From Acanthornis magna (taxonomy: Eukaryota > Chordata > Aves > Passeriformes > Acanthizidae): 64,000 nucleotides of DNA. This document shows positions 25,441-38,704 of the stretch, in pieces. How positions within the stretch are numbered: the first letter of the stretch is position 1; the number at the start of each line of letters is the position of its first letter. The DNA is taken from NCBI GenBank assembly GCA_036785705.1, contig JAWUZG010000018.1:9397501-9461500 (forward strand). Direction: 5' to 3'. A model generated the notes under the pieces. That model made no database searches and was not told the DNA's origin. It worked only from the letters and a program-made list of their open reading frames with translations. The position numbers were made by a program, and so were the translations under genes.

Positions 25441-28400
25441 TTAAGCTGCCAGGTCCCCTGTTCATCCAAGGACCTGCTTCCCACACCTGCTGCAGCTTGC
25501 ACTTTTCTGCTCTGGGCATGGCTGACCAGGCTTTAGGCAGCACCAGGACTGCCTGTATTCAGCCAGAGGGTCAAGAGGCAAAAGGGTAACTGGTGGGAAC
25601 CAAATGAGTTAAAAGTATTTCTCTACCTGCTCTGGAAATGGTGTGTCTCAGAATCAGCCTGGGATTTCCACAGCTACAACACATCAGTAGCACCCCAATG
25701 ACTGAAGCCTACCAGCACATCCCAATCTTGCTCCTTTTCAGTTTCCAACCAAAGTTCTCAGCACTGGTTGAAAAAATCCGTGCATTTTATACCACTGAAA
25801 TTCAGTTTGCTCCTCTCCTCCCAGCCCTCTGGATCATCATTGCATACCACTGCTCCAGTATCCCAGTCCCAGCCTGGATGGTGATGCTGCCCACAAAATG
25901 TCAGGGGCTGACTCCACTTGCAGCCTGGTGAACATGCACAGGTACACACAGCTGCATATGAAGTTGCTTTTTGAATGTGTCTGTTCCTGAGATCAATTTT
26001 AAAAAACCCACCAGAAAAAAAAAAACAACCAAAAAACAGAGCAACCATTAGAAAACCACAGGAGTCAGCTACAAAAGCTCAGAACATTAGATACACTGAT
26101 TTGATACCTTTTAAAAAATTCCTGAGCTCAGTGACTGTCAAATGTTGGTCACCTATTTGACATGAAATAAATTATATTTTGATTTCTGAGAAGATTACAC
26201 TCCATTAAATGTAAGACTGCTTCAGTTATGACTTATATATGCACCTTTTGGGGATTCAAGTGTTTTTCTTTAAGGTGTGAATTGATGTATGCAAGGCCGT
26301 TTGTAGTCATCTTTTTTCAGTCAAACATCTGTCTTAGAATCACATACTAAAATACTTGGTAAATAATGACCAGACAAATGGAATGAAACTGGAGAAACAT
26401 AACACAAATTTGACAGCAAAAGAGAATGCCTAGGCAAGAAACCCAAGGAGAATGAAAGAAAGGTAATAAGTGTGTGACACCATGACTTAGCTGAAATAAA
26501 TCACTTCCACTTGCACAGACCGCTTGTTTTTCTGGCTAAAAAATCTTCATATTTCAAGCAGAATACAGGAAGGAGGAGGATGCTCCCTACCCACTGCCAC
26601 CAGGCCACAACCTGAACCTGGGGGAGTGACCATAGCAGATCATGGTGGAACTCACTGAGCTGCTGATAACAGAAGGCTGACAACCCTAAGATCATGTCAG
26701 ACTTTGTGTCACCATCCTCTCCACGGATAATAGCCCTGGACAAGCTGAGGGGATCCAGAGGTGTATACTGTCAGATTTAGGCCCCTTTATGGATGCTCTT
26801 GGGTGTATATTGCCTTCAAAATGCCACAGGGACTGTAGTAAGCAAGAAAAAATTTCCAAGCCAACAAATTAATGGTGATTTCAGGATAACTTAGATAACC
26901 TCCAAGGTGTAGGAGGGATCACATATGAGCTGGAGTGATCCAACAAGGCAGTGAATAAACACTGTGTCTCTCTGACCTCAGAACAGCTCAGCCCAGACAC
27001 ATAGACGAAGTTGCAAATTACCCTTTGGAGAGTCATAACCTAAATTCATGGAGACATAAAACAAGGAAGAAGTAATACATGAAGCTTTCTTTGAAAAGGG
27101 TGCATTGTCACATGTACTTGGGAAAAGAGAGAACACTTTCTAACATGCAGGGGAAGGAAAGCAGCAGCCATAAGAGAGGCTTGGGCAGAGCAGAGGTGCA
27201 AGTGTGTAGGTGGTGGTGAGACAAGAGGCAGAGGAAGGAGCAATGTTCGTGCAGGCACTGCAGGTAGGAGGAGGCAAGACATGCACTGGAGCAGGGTATT
27301 GGAGACAGGGGCCCCTCTGCTTATGGCTCCTACACTGCTCCCTGAGAACAGCCTGGTCTTCATTACCCTTCGGAGTTAATTTTGGTGCCTTTGCAAAAAC
27401 AAACCGAGCAGATCCAACGAGCACCTTTAAAGCACACAGCTCACCTGCACAATGGCTTGCAGCAGCTTCACCAGATTGAGTTTTCTAAACTGCTGCTGCT
27501 GGGCAGATGAGGTCTGGGGAGGTAAGGAGGGAAAACATTTGGTCCTGTGTTACTCCAGTGTGTCTGACAGAAGTGTATTGAGTCTCCTCCCAGTGAATAG
27601 CACCTATTTTGGGGGCAGAAAACAACCCAACTGTCTGACAAAGCCACACTTCGTATGCCCCTTATTCTTCCTTGAGAAGTATCTTCAGCTGTGAATACGT
27701 ATATATACTCTAATGACAGTCAGCTGTCACGTCTGTAAACATACATTTACCTCCCATTAAGGGTTATTTGCCCCTTTTTGTGACCTTCCACCAGCTTTCC
27801 ATACCCTAGCCATGTGGCACAGATGGTATAATCCTGTCAGGCTAAGGCAGGTGACAGTGCTGCTCAGTGTTTAGTAATCAGTGGCTGTAATTAGCCAGAC
27901 TGGACGCAGGCACAGATAATAGGGCAGTCAAACAGCTGCCAGTCATGAGGCTTTTCCTGTGGACTGCAGGAGATGGAAGAGAGGATGATATAAAGAGACC
28001 ATGCATTTTTCCAGCACACTTTATACAGAACCAGTGATAATTTTATATATGGTGTTCTTTAATTTAAAAAAAAAAAATCCTTCAAGAGTGACCGATAAAG
28101 TGTGTTTCATATCACAAGAAGCTTTTAGTTGGTTTTTAAATCTGAGGGAGGTGTCTGGAGAGTGTTTAGCAGCACCAGAGCTTTTTCCTATTTGGAGACT
28201 ATCTTGTCATGCTTTCCTCACACAGATCTGTTCACATACACACAAAACGTGGATGGATGAAGTGCTCCTGGTTCACCATCCCTAAAGCAACTCCTTTAAC
28301 GCAGGAAAGTGCTGTCACTAAGATACTACTTGATTGCATTCAGAGATCAGGATTTAGACAAATAAAATTAAACTTAGTTGTAGTGAAAATAAGGAAAAAA

Positions 28401-29076
28401 ATTAATGAAAGAGATATTATTTAAAAATGTGGAGGGTATCGAAACTACTGACTATAGGAAGTTATCAGAAGAAACTTTTTACTGGTTTTAATTCTTTTTA
28501 GAGATCTCAGAGATTGTCCTCATTTCTGATCTTGTGTTACACTACACATTTAGATTATACATAAGCTGCACACGCTGTATTTAAGAGAAGCAAGGAGTCT
28601 GCTGAACCGACCATATTTTCATATGAGAGATGATTCACGGTCTCCTGGATGGTAGAAAATTCTCTGTCCTAAGCAGATGCTCATGCTTACAGTTTGTGAG
28701 GGTGAAAGAGGTTTTATTACCAAAGAGGCAACCAGTCATCTCTCGCAAAGACTAGCATTCATTGCCTAGAAGGGTTTGTTTTCCTTACTTCAATATTTCT
28801 TTCCTATTTTTAAAAATGTGCCTATTATTGCAAAGACACTAATAATGAAATATATTTAATTTTAAAAAAATGCACACATCACAATTAATCAACTTCTCCT
28901 CATCCATTATTGCATATATTCCAGCAGCTTTTCTCCTTCTTCCCCTCCAAAATTGCGCTATTTATCTGTACGGAACAGATACCTTAATCTTTTGGGGGGA
29001 AAGCAGAGAATAATTTCAATTTCCATGCATTTATGAGAAGACATTCTTAAATAGGCCAGTGAAAGAGATATTGCAT
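25441..29076. other. Unassigned non-coding stretch
   Basis: No exon recognised with confidence. A donor-like GGGGAG followed by GTAAGG lies near 27520 on plus. The 3' part (about 28440-29076) is AT-rich and repeat-free and leads directly into the CpG island. It contains several A/T-rich MEF2-like and homeodomain-like words, so it may be regulatory. Confidence 0.4.
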
Positions 29077-29077
29077 C

Positions 29078-29085
29078 TATAAATA
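29078..29085 (+). promoter_or_regulatory. TATA box candidate upstream of a CpG island
   Basis: TATAAATA matches the TATA consensus. It lies 10 to 20 bp before the first CpGs of the island, which puts a start site near 29105-29115. The longer word CTATAAATAA also resembles a MEF2 site, so it may bind either factor. No transcript is known to me. Confidence 0.35.
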
Positions 29086-29091
29086 AATTAT

Positions 29092-29430
29092 TCCGAGGCG
29101 GGCAGTGGGATGGGGTTACACATGGCCATTGTGCGGGGAGGCTGCAAAGGCTGACCCGGGAGTGCAGCTGTTGTCTTTGTGCCGGGCACTCTGCCTCTGC
29201 CATTGTTCCCCTGATTACAACAGGCTCGTCGGGGGCGCGGGGAGGGCAGGCGGGGTTGGAAGGATGGCTGTGCATTGATAACGCCTGGCACTATCGCACA
29301 GGGCAAGGAGAGGCTCCTCAGCTGCGGCGCTATCGGGGTGCGGGGCTCCGGAGCGTGGGCGACCCCCGCCTCCCCTGCCTGAATCAGCGATTTCGGGAGA
29401 TGAGAATGTGCTCACCTCCCGCGTGTGCCA
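29092..29430. promoter_or_regulatory. Isolated CpG island
   Basis: About 24 CpG dinucleotides fall in roughly 340 bp, against near-absence of CpG elsewhere in the window. The sequence is G+C-rich and includes SOX-like words (CCATTGTG near 29126 and CCATTGTT near 29200), a CAGCTG E-box near 29165 and GGGGGCGCGGGG near 29232. It is not a repeat I recognise. Such an island normally marks a germline-unmethylated promoter or developmental enhancer. A strong plus-strand donor (GGAG followed by GTAAGG) lies at 29547, so a non-coding or 5' UTR first exon of about 440 nt is possible. The frames inside it (29256-29528, 29408-29761) have no recognisable domain. Confidence 0.7.
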
Positions 29431-30984
29431 GCTGGATCTTACCCAGGCACACACACACGCACGGGATTGTGTCAACAGATGGTGCAAAAGGGGACAAAAA
29501 GGACAGTATTTCCAAACTGAATATGTAATATCAAACAGGTGTGGAGGTAAGGAGATGGTAATGAGCAAGGAACGCCGAGCTGTGAAGGGTGTCTGTGCTG
29601 CTCGCAGCAGAGAGGTGGGGAGGGAACTCATTGCCCTTACCATGCTCTATTCAGCACGAGAGGGACACTGCCGTGATCTCTCTGCCACTGCCACTGTCCC
29701 CAGTGACACAGGAACAGCTCAGCTGCTGGATGGCCTGGCCCCAAGCAGTGGGCAGGGGTGATGTCCCTGCTGCCCTTTCATCCCTTGCGTTGCTCTCTTG
29801 TTTCCAGCAGCACCTCTGAAAGCCCTACACAAAGGTGCTTGGTCTGTCAGCATCCTAAAAGCTGTGCTCACCCACTTCTGCTGGGGGAGAAGCAGGCCAG
29901 GAAGACAGGACACCAGTAGCAGAGGTGTTCCCAGCTCTTATTCCCAGCCAGACTTGGAATATCCCAGCACAGAAAAGCCCGAATCAGTTGGGCTAATCTA
30001 GGATGCTGCTGTCACCACCAATGCACTGGGGACATCTGAGCTGGGGTTACTGAGCATCAGCGTGAAAGGCATCCATGTCACAGGGGGTGTTGTGTGGCCC
30101 ATACCTTGCTACAACACTGTGATTGATTCCCATTTCCTTCTGTGGACCTCCTGGCACTTAGGATAGCTGTCACTCACCCCACCATCAACCTTTAGGGCTG
30201 CAAAGCACTGCTGGTGTCATGAGGCTGGCCATGGGAAGGGATACCCCCGCCCTGCATCCTTCAGGAGAAGCCTGCTGGGCACACAAAATGCAACTGGGCG
30301 ATTCACCCCCAAAAGATGGCAAAGCAGCCATGCTTGGCTGCATCCATGACCAAACTGCCTGTCCATCTGTACCCCAAGATGTGTCAGAGAAAACACAGTA
30401 TGGCTTTTTTCCCCACTCTGTGTTGTGCACTGGGGTGCACAATAGCTCACCATTGCTTTGTAGATTTCCCCCTTCCTAAAACCCAGAGGAAATCCTCCTA
30501 TTTCTCAGCAGATGCTATCTGGTCACTCAGCTCCTCCTCAACTGCTGAAAAGAAGAATTTATCTTAAACCTACTTAATTTTTACATCCCTGTCTGGTTTT
30601 TCCATTTATTTCCAATTACTGTGGGTCTCACTATCTGTCAGGAATAGGATCACACATCTGTCTCACTGTTAGAAGTGCTAAGAGAGACCAGGAGTAAGGG
30701 ATTTCTCATATGAAAGCCATGGCCACCCAGGACAAGCAGGAGTAGAAACTAAGATGCCTGTTACTGTGTGGCTGGGATGGATTCACTGGATGCTGCTTTG
30801 ATACTTCAGTTTCTGTCAGAGGGGTACCTACAACAACACAATCTGAAAACAAGTTTACAAAGTAGCCATACACTGACTTGTATATCCCTACACCCTCTTG
30901 CTTATCCCAAACTTATAGTGCATTGTGTACAAATTCACCTTACAGATATTCATATATTTTACTTGCAGTCTGGTACACATCTGT
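29431..30984. other. Unassigned stretch downstream of the CpG island
   Basis: Moderate G+C and no repeat recognised. It holds the donor-like site at 29547. The open frames in 29589-30567 occur on both strands and in overlapping frames and are not supported as genes. Confidence 0.4.
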
Positions 30985-31300
30985 TATATGTAGATGAGCT
31001 TCCTGCTCTCATCCCTTTCAAATTATTCTCTCCAGAACTGTGTTCAGCCAAAACTGAGCATTGCTATTTCCCCATCCTCTGTGATCTGTCAGCTGCGTTA
31101 AACACAATTAGCTTTCTTGTTCATCACGCAATCCTGCCCTCATTTACCTGGTTGGTCATTTCCTCCCTCCTCTTCCCTAAGAGGGTCAGTGAGAGGATCT
31201 TCCTGATATCTCCTCCAGCTTTCCACAGAGGTACCTGTAGGTCCTCACCATGGCCCCACTCTCTTTTTCCACGTTCACGATACCAGCCTCCACCACAGGC
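30985..31300 (+). mobile_element. Old L2-like LINE fragment with reverse-transcriptase remains
   Basis: Two ordered pieces of a non-LTR reverse transcriptase can be read. The first is DLSAALNT at 31083-31106, matching the DLSAAFDT-type motif of L2 elements. The second is VPVGPHHGPTLFF at 31231-31269, matching VPQGSVLGPLLFS in the next conserved block. The two lie in frames that differ by one base, so at least one indel separates them. The order, spacing and strand agree with L2. The boundaries are approximate, and the 191-codon open frame at 30768-31343 that overlaps it is therefore not a host gene. Confidence 0.6.
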
Positions 31301-34300
31301 ACCTATACTTAAATCAGTTTTCTCCCAACAGACTCTTGTTTAACATATCTCTGTAATTCAGTAAATTAATCAAATTTAAGTTACTGGAGAACCCACCTTA
31401 ATCCGCTTTTCTTCTGATGTGGCTCCAAAAGATATAAGATACTAACATACACAGGCTAACACCCAGTACACCGATCAATACTGTATTCGTCTTAACTTGT
31501 ATTCTCTCACACATCCCTCTCTTGTCTGACATGTGAAGGTCTCTGTTTGTACATCACAGCTGGGGCCTCTGTCCCCCATTGTCTTAATTATGGACTCGAT
31601 GCACAGCAGATATATAAATCATGGAAATTTAATCAGGCTTATTGCATCCTTCATCTGGCAGCACAGACTGAAATGAAAGCTGTGCTAAAATAAAGGCTAT
31701 TCCAAATGAGAGAGGACAGCAATGCTACATTATGGTCTGGAGAATTTTCACAAGATACAGCATCTCTGGGGACCCTCTTCCCCCCCCCCCACACATGGGT
31801 GCAAACCCCAACTCATGCTAAGTCATTTAAATAAAAGTTACAGTCAACATATGAGAACAGGACCGCAAGTTGCAAGTGGTTTGTTTCCACCAAAGATGGG
31901 AAGGTAGGAAAGCCCATGAGATGGTCCTGGTGATGTTCACAATATCTTTCGGAGGTTAAAAAAAGCCGCCAGGGTGAGAGCATGGAGCAGGTGAGCATCA
32001 GCAGGTGCATGGAGCAAGTGGGCTGGGTTTCTATCCTGCCCCACTCCCTATGTCCCTTCCTTTACAAGCTGTTGGGATCCCTGTTCCCCACCAGTCCCTC
32101 CATGGTGCTCCTTTTCACATCTTTTGCTCACCCACTCCTTGCTGGTGGCACAAAGAGGGGAGGAGTGAAGTCTCTATGCATTCAGACCCACGTCGATGAA
32201 AGACCAAGCCTGAAACAGAAAACTGCCACCTCCACAGTCAGGGCACAGTCAGTGCTACCACTGGAGTAAGTATTTAAGCAGACATGTGGGATAACTTGTT
32301 AGGTCATTTCCATTTGCTTAATCAGACCCTGTAATAGGTGTTAATTGTAACTTCTCCTTACACTGATGAGAACCTGACTTATCCACAGGCTATTCCCCAG
32401 TAGGAAGTTGAGGCTGGTAAAGTGAATCCACTCAGCATGGGGAGCTAAAGGAGAGCCAAACACATATCCAAACTGTGATGGAAAAAATCTCATCTTGACA
32501 TGAGAATATGGGTGAAGTGTGATACACATTTGTTGCCCAAGGGACAGGGCACTCTAAAGTTTTTCATCACTGTGCGTTGCCAGAGCCTGCGTGATTAGCA
32601 CCTATTGAAATCAATTAGTTTAATCACAGTAATATCCTCCAGGTCTGGATGGTTTTGTAAGACGAGCCCCAAAACCTTGCCTCTACTGGGAAAATTACCC
32701 ATTACTGACATTGGCTACACCCTAACAGATGCAGATGAATAAGTAAACACATTAAGCTGCTGAGGTAGACTAGGACAAACAGCACTCGGCACTGCTTAGT
32801 AACCACTCGGTGTTACTCATCCGCCAATGTGTTGACTGCTGTTTAACTTGTTATGTCCTGATTGACACTTGGAGCCAAGCAGTGTTCAGTCTTTGTTCCT
32901 TTGGTGAGCAAGGTATGAAGCCTGAGTATCTGTGGTTTTCAAAATAGCATTTTAAAACAAAGATGAAAGAGTTATTATAATACAGCAGAGTATAAAATTG
33001 ATGCTGGAAAATTATTTTAACTTCAAAATGCTCCTCTGAGCATTGCTGTATTGGATGGAATATAACACAGACTCTAGCCAGTATTAATAAGTAAGGATGA
33101 AAGCAGATATTGTTCAAAAATTCGGGGATTAAAAAAAAAAAAAAAAAGCAGAATTAAGTACTAAATCAGACCAGCAGAACTGTCAAATGTGTTAGACTAT
33201 ATTCACAGGCACTCATGTGTGACATGCAGGCACAAAACATAAACATTTGTTTAGTTTGAGTAATTTTGCTTTTTAGAGTAAAAGGCTTTTTTTTTTTTTT
33301 CTTTTAGGAGGAGGAGGAGGGCTTTTATCTACAGTCTGGAATTTTAAAAGTCTTATATCCTGCAAGGACTGTTTGAAGCAGTTCCAGAAGAACTGCTTTT
33401 CATTAGCAAGTGCTGACTCAATGATCTGTAGAAATGTATTGAGTTCATCAAAAAAATTAAAGAAAATTATTTGGTTTTACTTCTAAAAGGTTGCATAATT
33501 TCATTTGGACCTCATCACTTAAATCACTATATACTATGTTTCAAATATGTTATCACTTGAAAGTCGGAATAATAAAGGCAAAACAAACTGGTCTGATTTC
33601 ACTGAAGTCTTTGATAAAGAGTTCTTTTGATAACTTCAAGTAAAGCAATTCCCAAGCAATTTCTCAGTAAATTTTGAAATTTCAAGGTTTTGTTTAAATT
33701 TGAGAAAAAGTAAAAATTAAGTGATAGCATTTCTTAAGAAACAGAAATGTTGAACTTAGCCAAATACTGATATAATTGTGCCCCAGCAGCCCAGGGGTTT
33801 ACTTCAAGGGAGCAAGTGTTCGTGTAGTTATATGTGATATAAGCTTGAACACATGTGATCTAAGTTTGGACATAAAGTCTAGAGGGCTGCCAGGGCAGGG
33901 CAGTTTTTCAAGCTGCTCTAATATAAACCAGAATCACAGTTATTGCTTTTCTGCAAAATAAGCAAGTCTATACTTACACTTTTTCCTACTCTTGTCAGTT
34001 GGGCAAAAGAGGCTAAAAAGACACTAAAAAGGCACTTTGGTTATACCTACGCTGAAAAATGGCACGCTCAAGCACATTAACTGGCCACAGGGCTCTTCAG
34101 TATGGCTGTGTTCCATGCCCTTGGCCTTTCTCACCCACCTGAAGAGAAAGGTGTGAGAAACAGCCATCTATCTGCATCAGCCTTATCAGATGGCAAGTAA
34201 AAGATAGCATTTATTTACATTTCATAGCAAGTCACCGTGGTGCAGACATTACTCTTTATGCACTTTTTCAAAGCCCATGATTATCAAGGTAGGAGTAGGG

Positions 34301-34644
34301 AGTTAAAATCATGTCCACTCACCAGAGGCTACAAGAGAGTCTGAAGCCAGCAGTTATCTATTTCAGAGAGGTTTATTCACATCATTTTCTTGCCCATGCC
34401 CCCACTCTGTTTTCTTTTCAGCCAGCCTGCAGCAATAGTGCTGAGAAGCACAGATTCTTCCTTTCATCCTGTGCTCATCCTGAGCTCTTTAGATTTAGTT
34501 TGTATCAAGCATCAACATCTGAACACATAAGCTCATCCTACAGTCACAAACTCTTCAGATTCAAGAAGTACCATCTGCTCTCAGTAAAACTACCTAAACA
34601 GGCCAGCTCATCCACTGATAAATTCTTCTGGGGCTGCTACACAT
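31301..34644. other. Unassigned non-coding stretch
   Basis: No exon recognised. Simple runs: C11 at 31780-31790, A17 near 33131-33147, T14 near 33288-33301 and a short GGA repeat at 33307-33320. The interval 32560-32880 is repeat-free, with homeodomain-like words such as AATCAATTAGTTTAATCA, and could be a conserved non-coding element. A plus donor-like GTAAGTATTT lies at 32267. Confidence 0.4.
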
Positions 34645-35395
34645 CATAGGAATGGTCCTACTCGGACCAAAGGTCTAGCTGGCCCAGAAGCCAATCTCCG
34701 GCAGTGATCGACATCAGATGCCTAGGCAGGGCATGAAAACACACAGTGATGGCTTTCCAGAAGTTGTGTTTGGGATCTCCTGTGCCAGCACTAATGTCTT
34801 TGTGTTTATTTTTTCACAATGGGGTCTTCTTCCACTGGTTTTTTTGTGTAGTTTTTTAGCCTCTGCTAACACACATCACACGTAACACGCACCAGCAAAT
34901 TCCACACCCAAATAGGCACTGCGTAAGGAAAAACATAAGGTTGCTTTGAACTGCTTACATGTGGATCTCATAGACTCCTCGATGTTGTTGAAAAGAGGTA
35001 AGGAACCAGTAGTCTCCATATTATTTTCTTCAAAACTTAAAAGGCCTATAAGTCACTCTTTGTGTGAAGGCATTTCCATACTTTCCTTTTTTCGTTTCTC
35101 TGAACTTTCCCCAGTTCTCCACTACATTTTTAAGAAGGGGGGACACGAACTCTGTAGGGATTTATGCAGTTTCTTTTGTTCTCCATTTCTTTTCTAATAA
35201 TTCCTAACATTCAATTTACATTTTTATTGCTGCTGAGCATTAAATTGGTGGTTTCATAAGAACTATTCATTAAAATTCTGAGATCTCATTCCTAAGTGGT
35301 AACATTCAATTCAGAGCCTATCACTCTACATGGAAAGTTAAGATTGCTTTTTTCCTGGGTATCACTTATATTTATCTACATTGGTGATACCAAAA
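34645..35395 (-). mobile_element. Old CR1-family LINE 3' region
   Basis: In plus order the fragment reads AGGAATGGTCCTACTCGGAC and CAAAGGTCTAGCTGGCCCAG (complement of the 3' tail). Then come the TTTCTGTAG-like and TTTATGCAGTTTCTTTTG blocks, ATTCCTAACATTCAATTTAC, TGCTGCTGAGCATTAA, AATTCTGAGATCTCATTCC, TAAGTGGTAACATTCAATTC and ATCACTTATATTTATC. This matches, piece by piece and in order, the complement of a CR1 family abundant in turtles. Divergence is high, with many small indels. No open reading frame survives, and the small frames at 34946-35197 are incidental. Confidence 0.75.
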
Positions 35396-37137
35396 TTTGC
35401 AACACAGTCAAAACTTCAATTTCTGCAATAAAATAAATATTTTCAAAAATATAGAAACTGGCTCTTATTAAGAAATACTCATTTACTCATTTGAATCTAT
35501 TTAACTGAAGAATTTTCCAATAATGACATCATGACAGTGTAATATAAAGAGACTGTTACGCATCATTTTATACCACTTTGTTGGAGCAATATCACTATCT
35601 CAATATTCTAATGAGTCATTACGCTATCTTACAGCCACAATTCCTTGAGACAAGGCAATAGAACAAAATTCCACCTTTCATTAATAAAAATGTTAAGCTA
35701 TCACATGTATAAAAGTTAAAGCTTAAAAATGTGATACAATTAAGAACAGTAAATAGATTAAAAGAACTTAACTTTTTTTCATTTTGACGTCTTTTTAAAA
35801 CATATTTCATGCTTTGTGAAGCACAGTTTTTAACTGGATAACAGAATTATGATGGTGAACAAAGGACACATGTATATGTACTGTCAATCAAATTTATTTA
35901 CGACGGCAATGTGTGATATATTTCTGAACTAGCCTAGAGTTAATCAAGTTGGTTTGGAGTGGTTTTTCTTTTAAGAAATCTGGAAATGCTGTCAAATTAA
36001 TCATATCATCAAGATCATACTAGTTCTTGAGGATGAAAAGATTTAATACATTCAGGAAAACACCCAACAGACCACAACAATTTAATAGCAAGAAGTGAGG
36101 TGGTAAAGACCCTGATGTTGGAGATTCCTATTTAAGACCTGATATTATCTCATTATCCAAATGAGTGTTCTGCCCCACAGGCTCTCAGTTAGTCTTTCTT
36201 CATGGAGCTGTTCCACAATCAGATACCAAGATCCTGATCTGAAGCACTCTGAGTTAGAAAAACAAAGCATGAAAAACACAAGTATTAGGGGAAAAAAACT
36301 TTTCTGTGTTTCTATATTATGGCATATATCTACAGATATGGATAGTACTTTGTGACTTCTTTGTTGTCTTTGGGATAAGGAATGTAAATATTGTGATTTA
36401 TAGGTGCTATTAGAAATTAATTATTCAAAACATATATAATTTTAACATTTTTAGGGCAAATCCTCATCTCACTCTCATCTAAGTCAAAGTCTCATCTAAG
36501 TATGCATAACTAGCTAAAAAAAAATCCAAAAAGAATTGTTGCTTGTTTTAGAAACTCCTAATTTTCTAAGTTAAGTTCTTTGGGAGTATCAATTTTATTA
36601 AAGAATATTCAAAATAATTAGTACTTTAAAGATATCTTGAGAATAAACAGCTTCTTTTCTATATCCTCATAAGCAGTAAGCATTTAAGATAATATATATA
36701 TGCACACACTCAGTGTTCACAAAATCTGTTTTTTTCCATATTTTCCCTGACATGATCTGTTTTCAAATCATGACAAAGGAAAGATATTTTAGATAACCAT
36801 TACATGGCATGGCATATAATAAATGTAAATCATCTTATTCCCATCCAACATTCACATATTACATCATTAACATTGAATAGGATCGTCTCCGGTACAAACA
36901 CAAGAATTCATGCTTCAAGTCTTCTTTCTAGTAAAAGGCAGATTACCTGTTACCATGCTGTACTCTTCATTTTCATTTTATAAAAGAAGCCCTTATTTAA
37001 TCTTGCTGTCAATTTAAATTATGAAGTGTGAACTGTCACAATTCTACTACATGTTGTGGTCCCTGCTCTGATCACTTCGTGATTTGCACTTTTAATAGTG
37101 CATCACTGGGGACAGGTTGGCATGAAGACCATTAAAC

Positions 37138-37165
37138 CATGGCAAAGCATGCATGGCAAAGCATG
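37138..37165. repeat. Perfect 14 bp tandem duplication
   Basis: CATGGCAAAGCATG occurs twice head to tail (37138-37151 and 37152-37165). Identity is complete, so the duplication is either recent or stabilised. Confidence 0.9.
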
Positions 37166-38658
37166 GGACCCAGTGGTGGGTAATAACCGAGCTTGATAAC
37201 CAGACAAATTACTGAAGGCAAACACCTCCCATCTTTTTCACAAAGTGAGATCTGCCTTCTGGACACCTGTCTGTCACCTGAAAGAGGAGACACATGGCTT
37301 GCTGCATAGGGGTTCTGAATAAGGACAACACTCCTGTCCATATTGTCAGGCTAAAATCTTATTTTGGTGAGACTCTTTGCAGGGGTACAATCTCTCATAA
37401 CTGCCCCACCCCAAGAGTCTTGTACGCTTCTGTTCAAACACCAATGTGTGGAGATACATGACATTAATTCTGCAACTATCTTGTTTGCCAGAGATGTCTT
37501 TAGCAAGCCAACCTGAAACTTGCTGTGGTAATATTTTCACTCGCCGTTTTGTTGCTAGGAGTTTACTTAGATTGGTTTAGTGGGTAAATGTGAGAAGCTT
37601 CTTAACTTTCATTTGCCCCAACCACCTTATTTGTTCTTAGGTGGCTCTTGGTCCAGCCAGATGACCACTGCCTCTGTGGTGGGCTCATAAAGCACTTTCA
37701 ACACTCAGGCACATATAACGTGCATTATTTATACAGCTCTTCTCTGATTAATATGGGCCTCCTGTACTCCTGCGTCACTTCAGCTATCCTCCAAATTACA
37801 ATCCAAGAGTATGTTTAAACTCATAAAAAGTTCTCAGCTATTTCTTCGCGGGATGAGAGGTTGTTTTGAGATCAATTGTTGTTTCGAAATTTCCAGTGTT
37901 GGGTGGATGGAATGGCCCCATGGATTTTAGGTTTTGAATTTTCTGACCCTTCCAAGTAAACTAAGCACCAAAAACTGGGAAACAGGAGAAGCTTGGATGT
38001 ATAAAACCTCAAATATTCATTTCCCCTTTGGATTTTGACAGAAGCTTTAGTAATTTTGTATTTTGTCTGAAGCGCTTCAGTGTGTATACAGTACAGATGG
38101 TCAACAGGTAAAATAAACCTCTAACTTTATTTTCAAGTCCCAGCTTTGTACTGAAGGTGCAAAAGCATCGCTAGGAAGAAAGCTGGGATGATAATGCCTC
38201 AGATAGAGAGAGGTAGAGCACCCTGCAGCTCCGTAGATGTAAAAATTATCCTGCTATAGCATCCATATGTGGCAGTAAATATGAACAGCACTGCTAGCTA
38301 GTGGGACAATTGGGAAGGGCCACCATTATTGCCTATTCCTCCCATTTCAAGTATCCTAAGGATTTTCATAGTGGTATATGCCAAGTGGCAGAAAGAAAAG
38401 GTTCTGTTGAAAGTGAATAATCAGCTCCTACAAAATAAAAATATGTTCATCTTCAGACTTTAGAGGAAGTCTTCAGAGTCACATAGCTCTGAGATCTAGT
38501 GATACCAATACTAGGCACTCCAAAAGCAAGCTAGAACACTCTTCCCTTCTTTCAGAAGATCCTGACCTTACCTGTGGAAGTAAACCTGTGTTTCTGTGAA
38601 GTGAAAGTTTACTGTACTATTTGTCAGCCTGAGTGACCTACCACAGGGCTGTTGGAGT

Positions 38659-38704
38659 TTTTCATGAGCGAATTCCTAGGAGATTTTCATGAGCGAATTC
38701 CTAG
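38659..38704. repeat. Tandem duplication, 25 bp period
   Basis: The 21-base word at 38659-38679 (TTTTCATGAGCGAATTCCTA plus G) recurs exactly at 38684-38704, with only GAGA between the copies. Each copy contains a rare CpG and an EcoRI-type GAATTC. Both being intact suggests a recent event. Confidence 0.92.

Noticed and set aside
30768..31343. 191-codon plus ORF
   Set aside because: Overlaps L2-like reverse-transcriptase remains in a shifted frame, so it is a relic, not a host gene.
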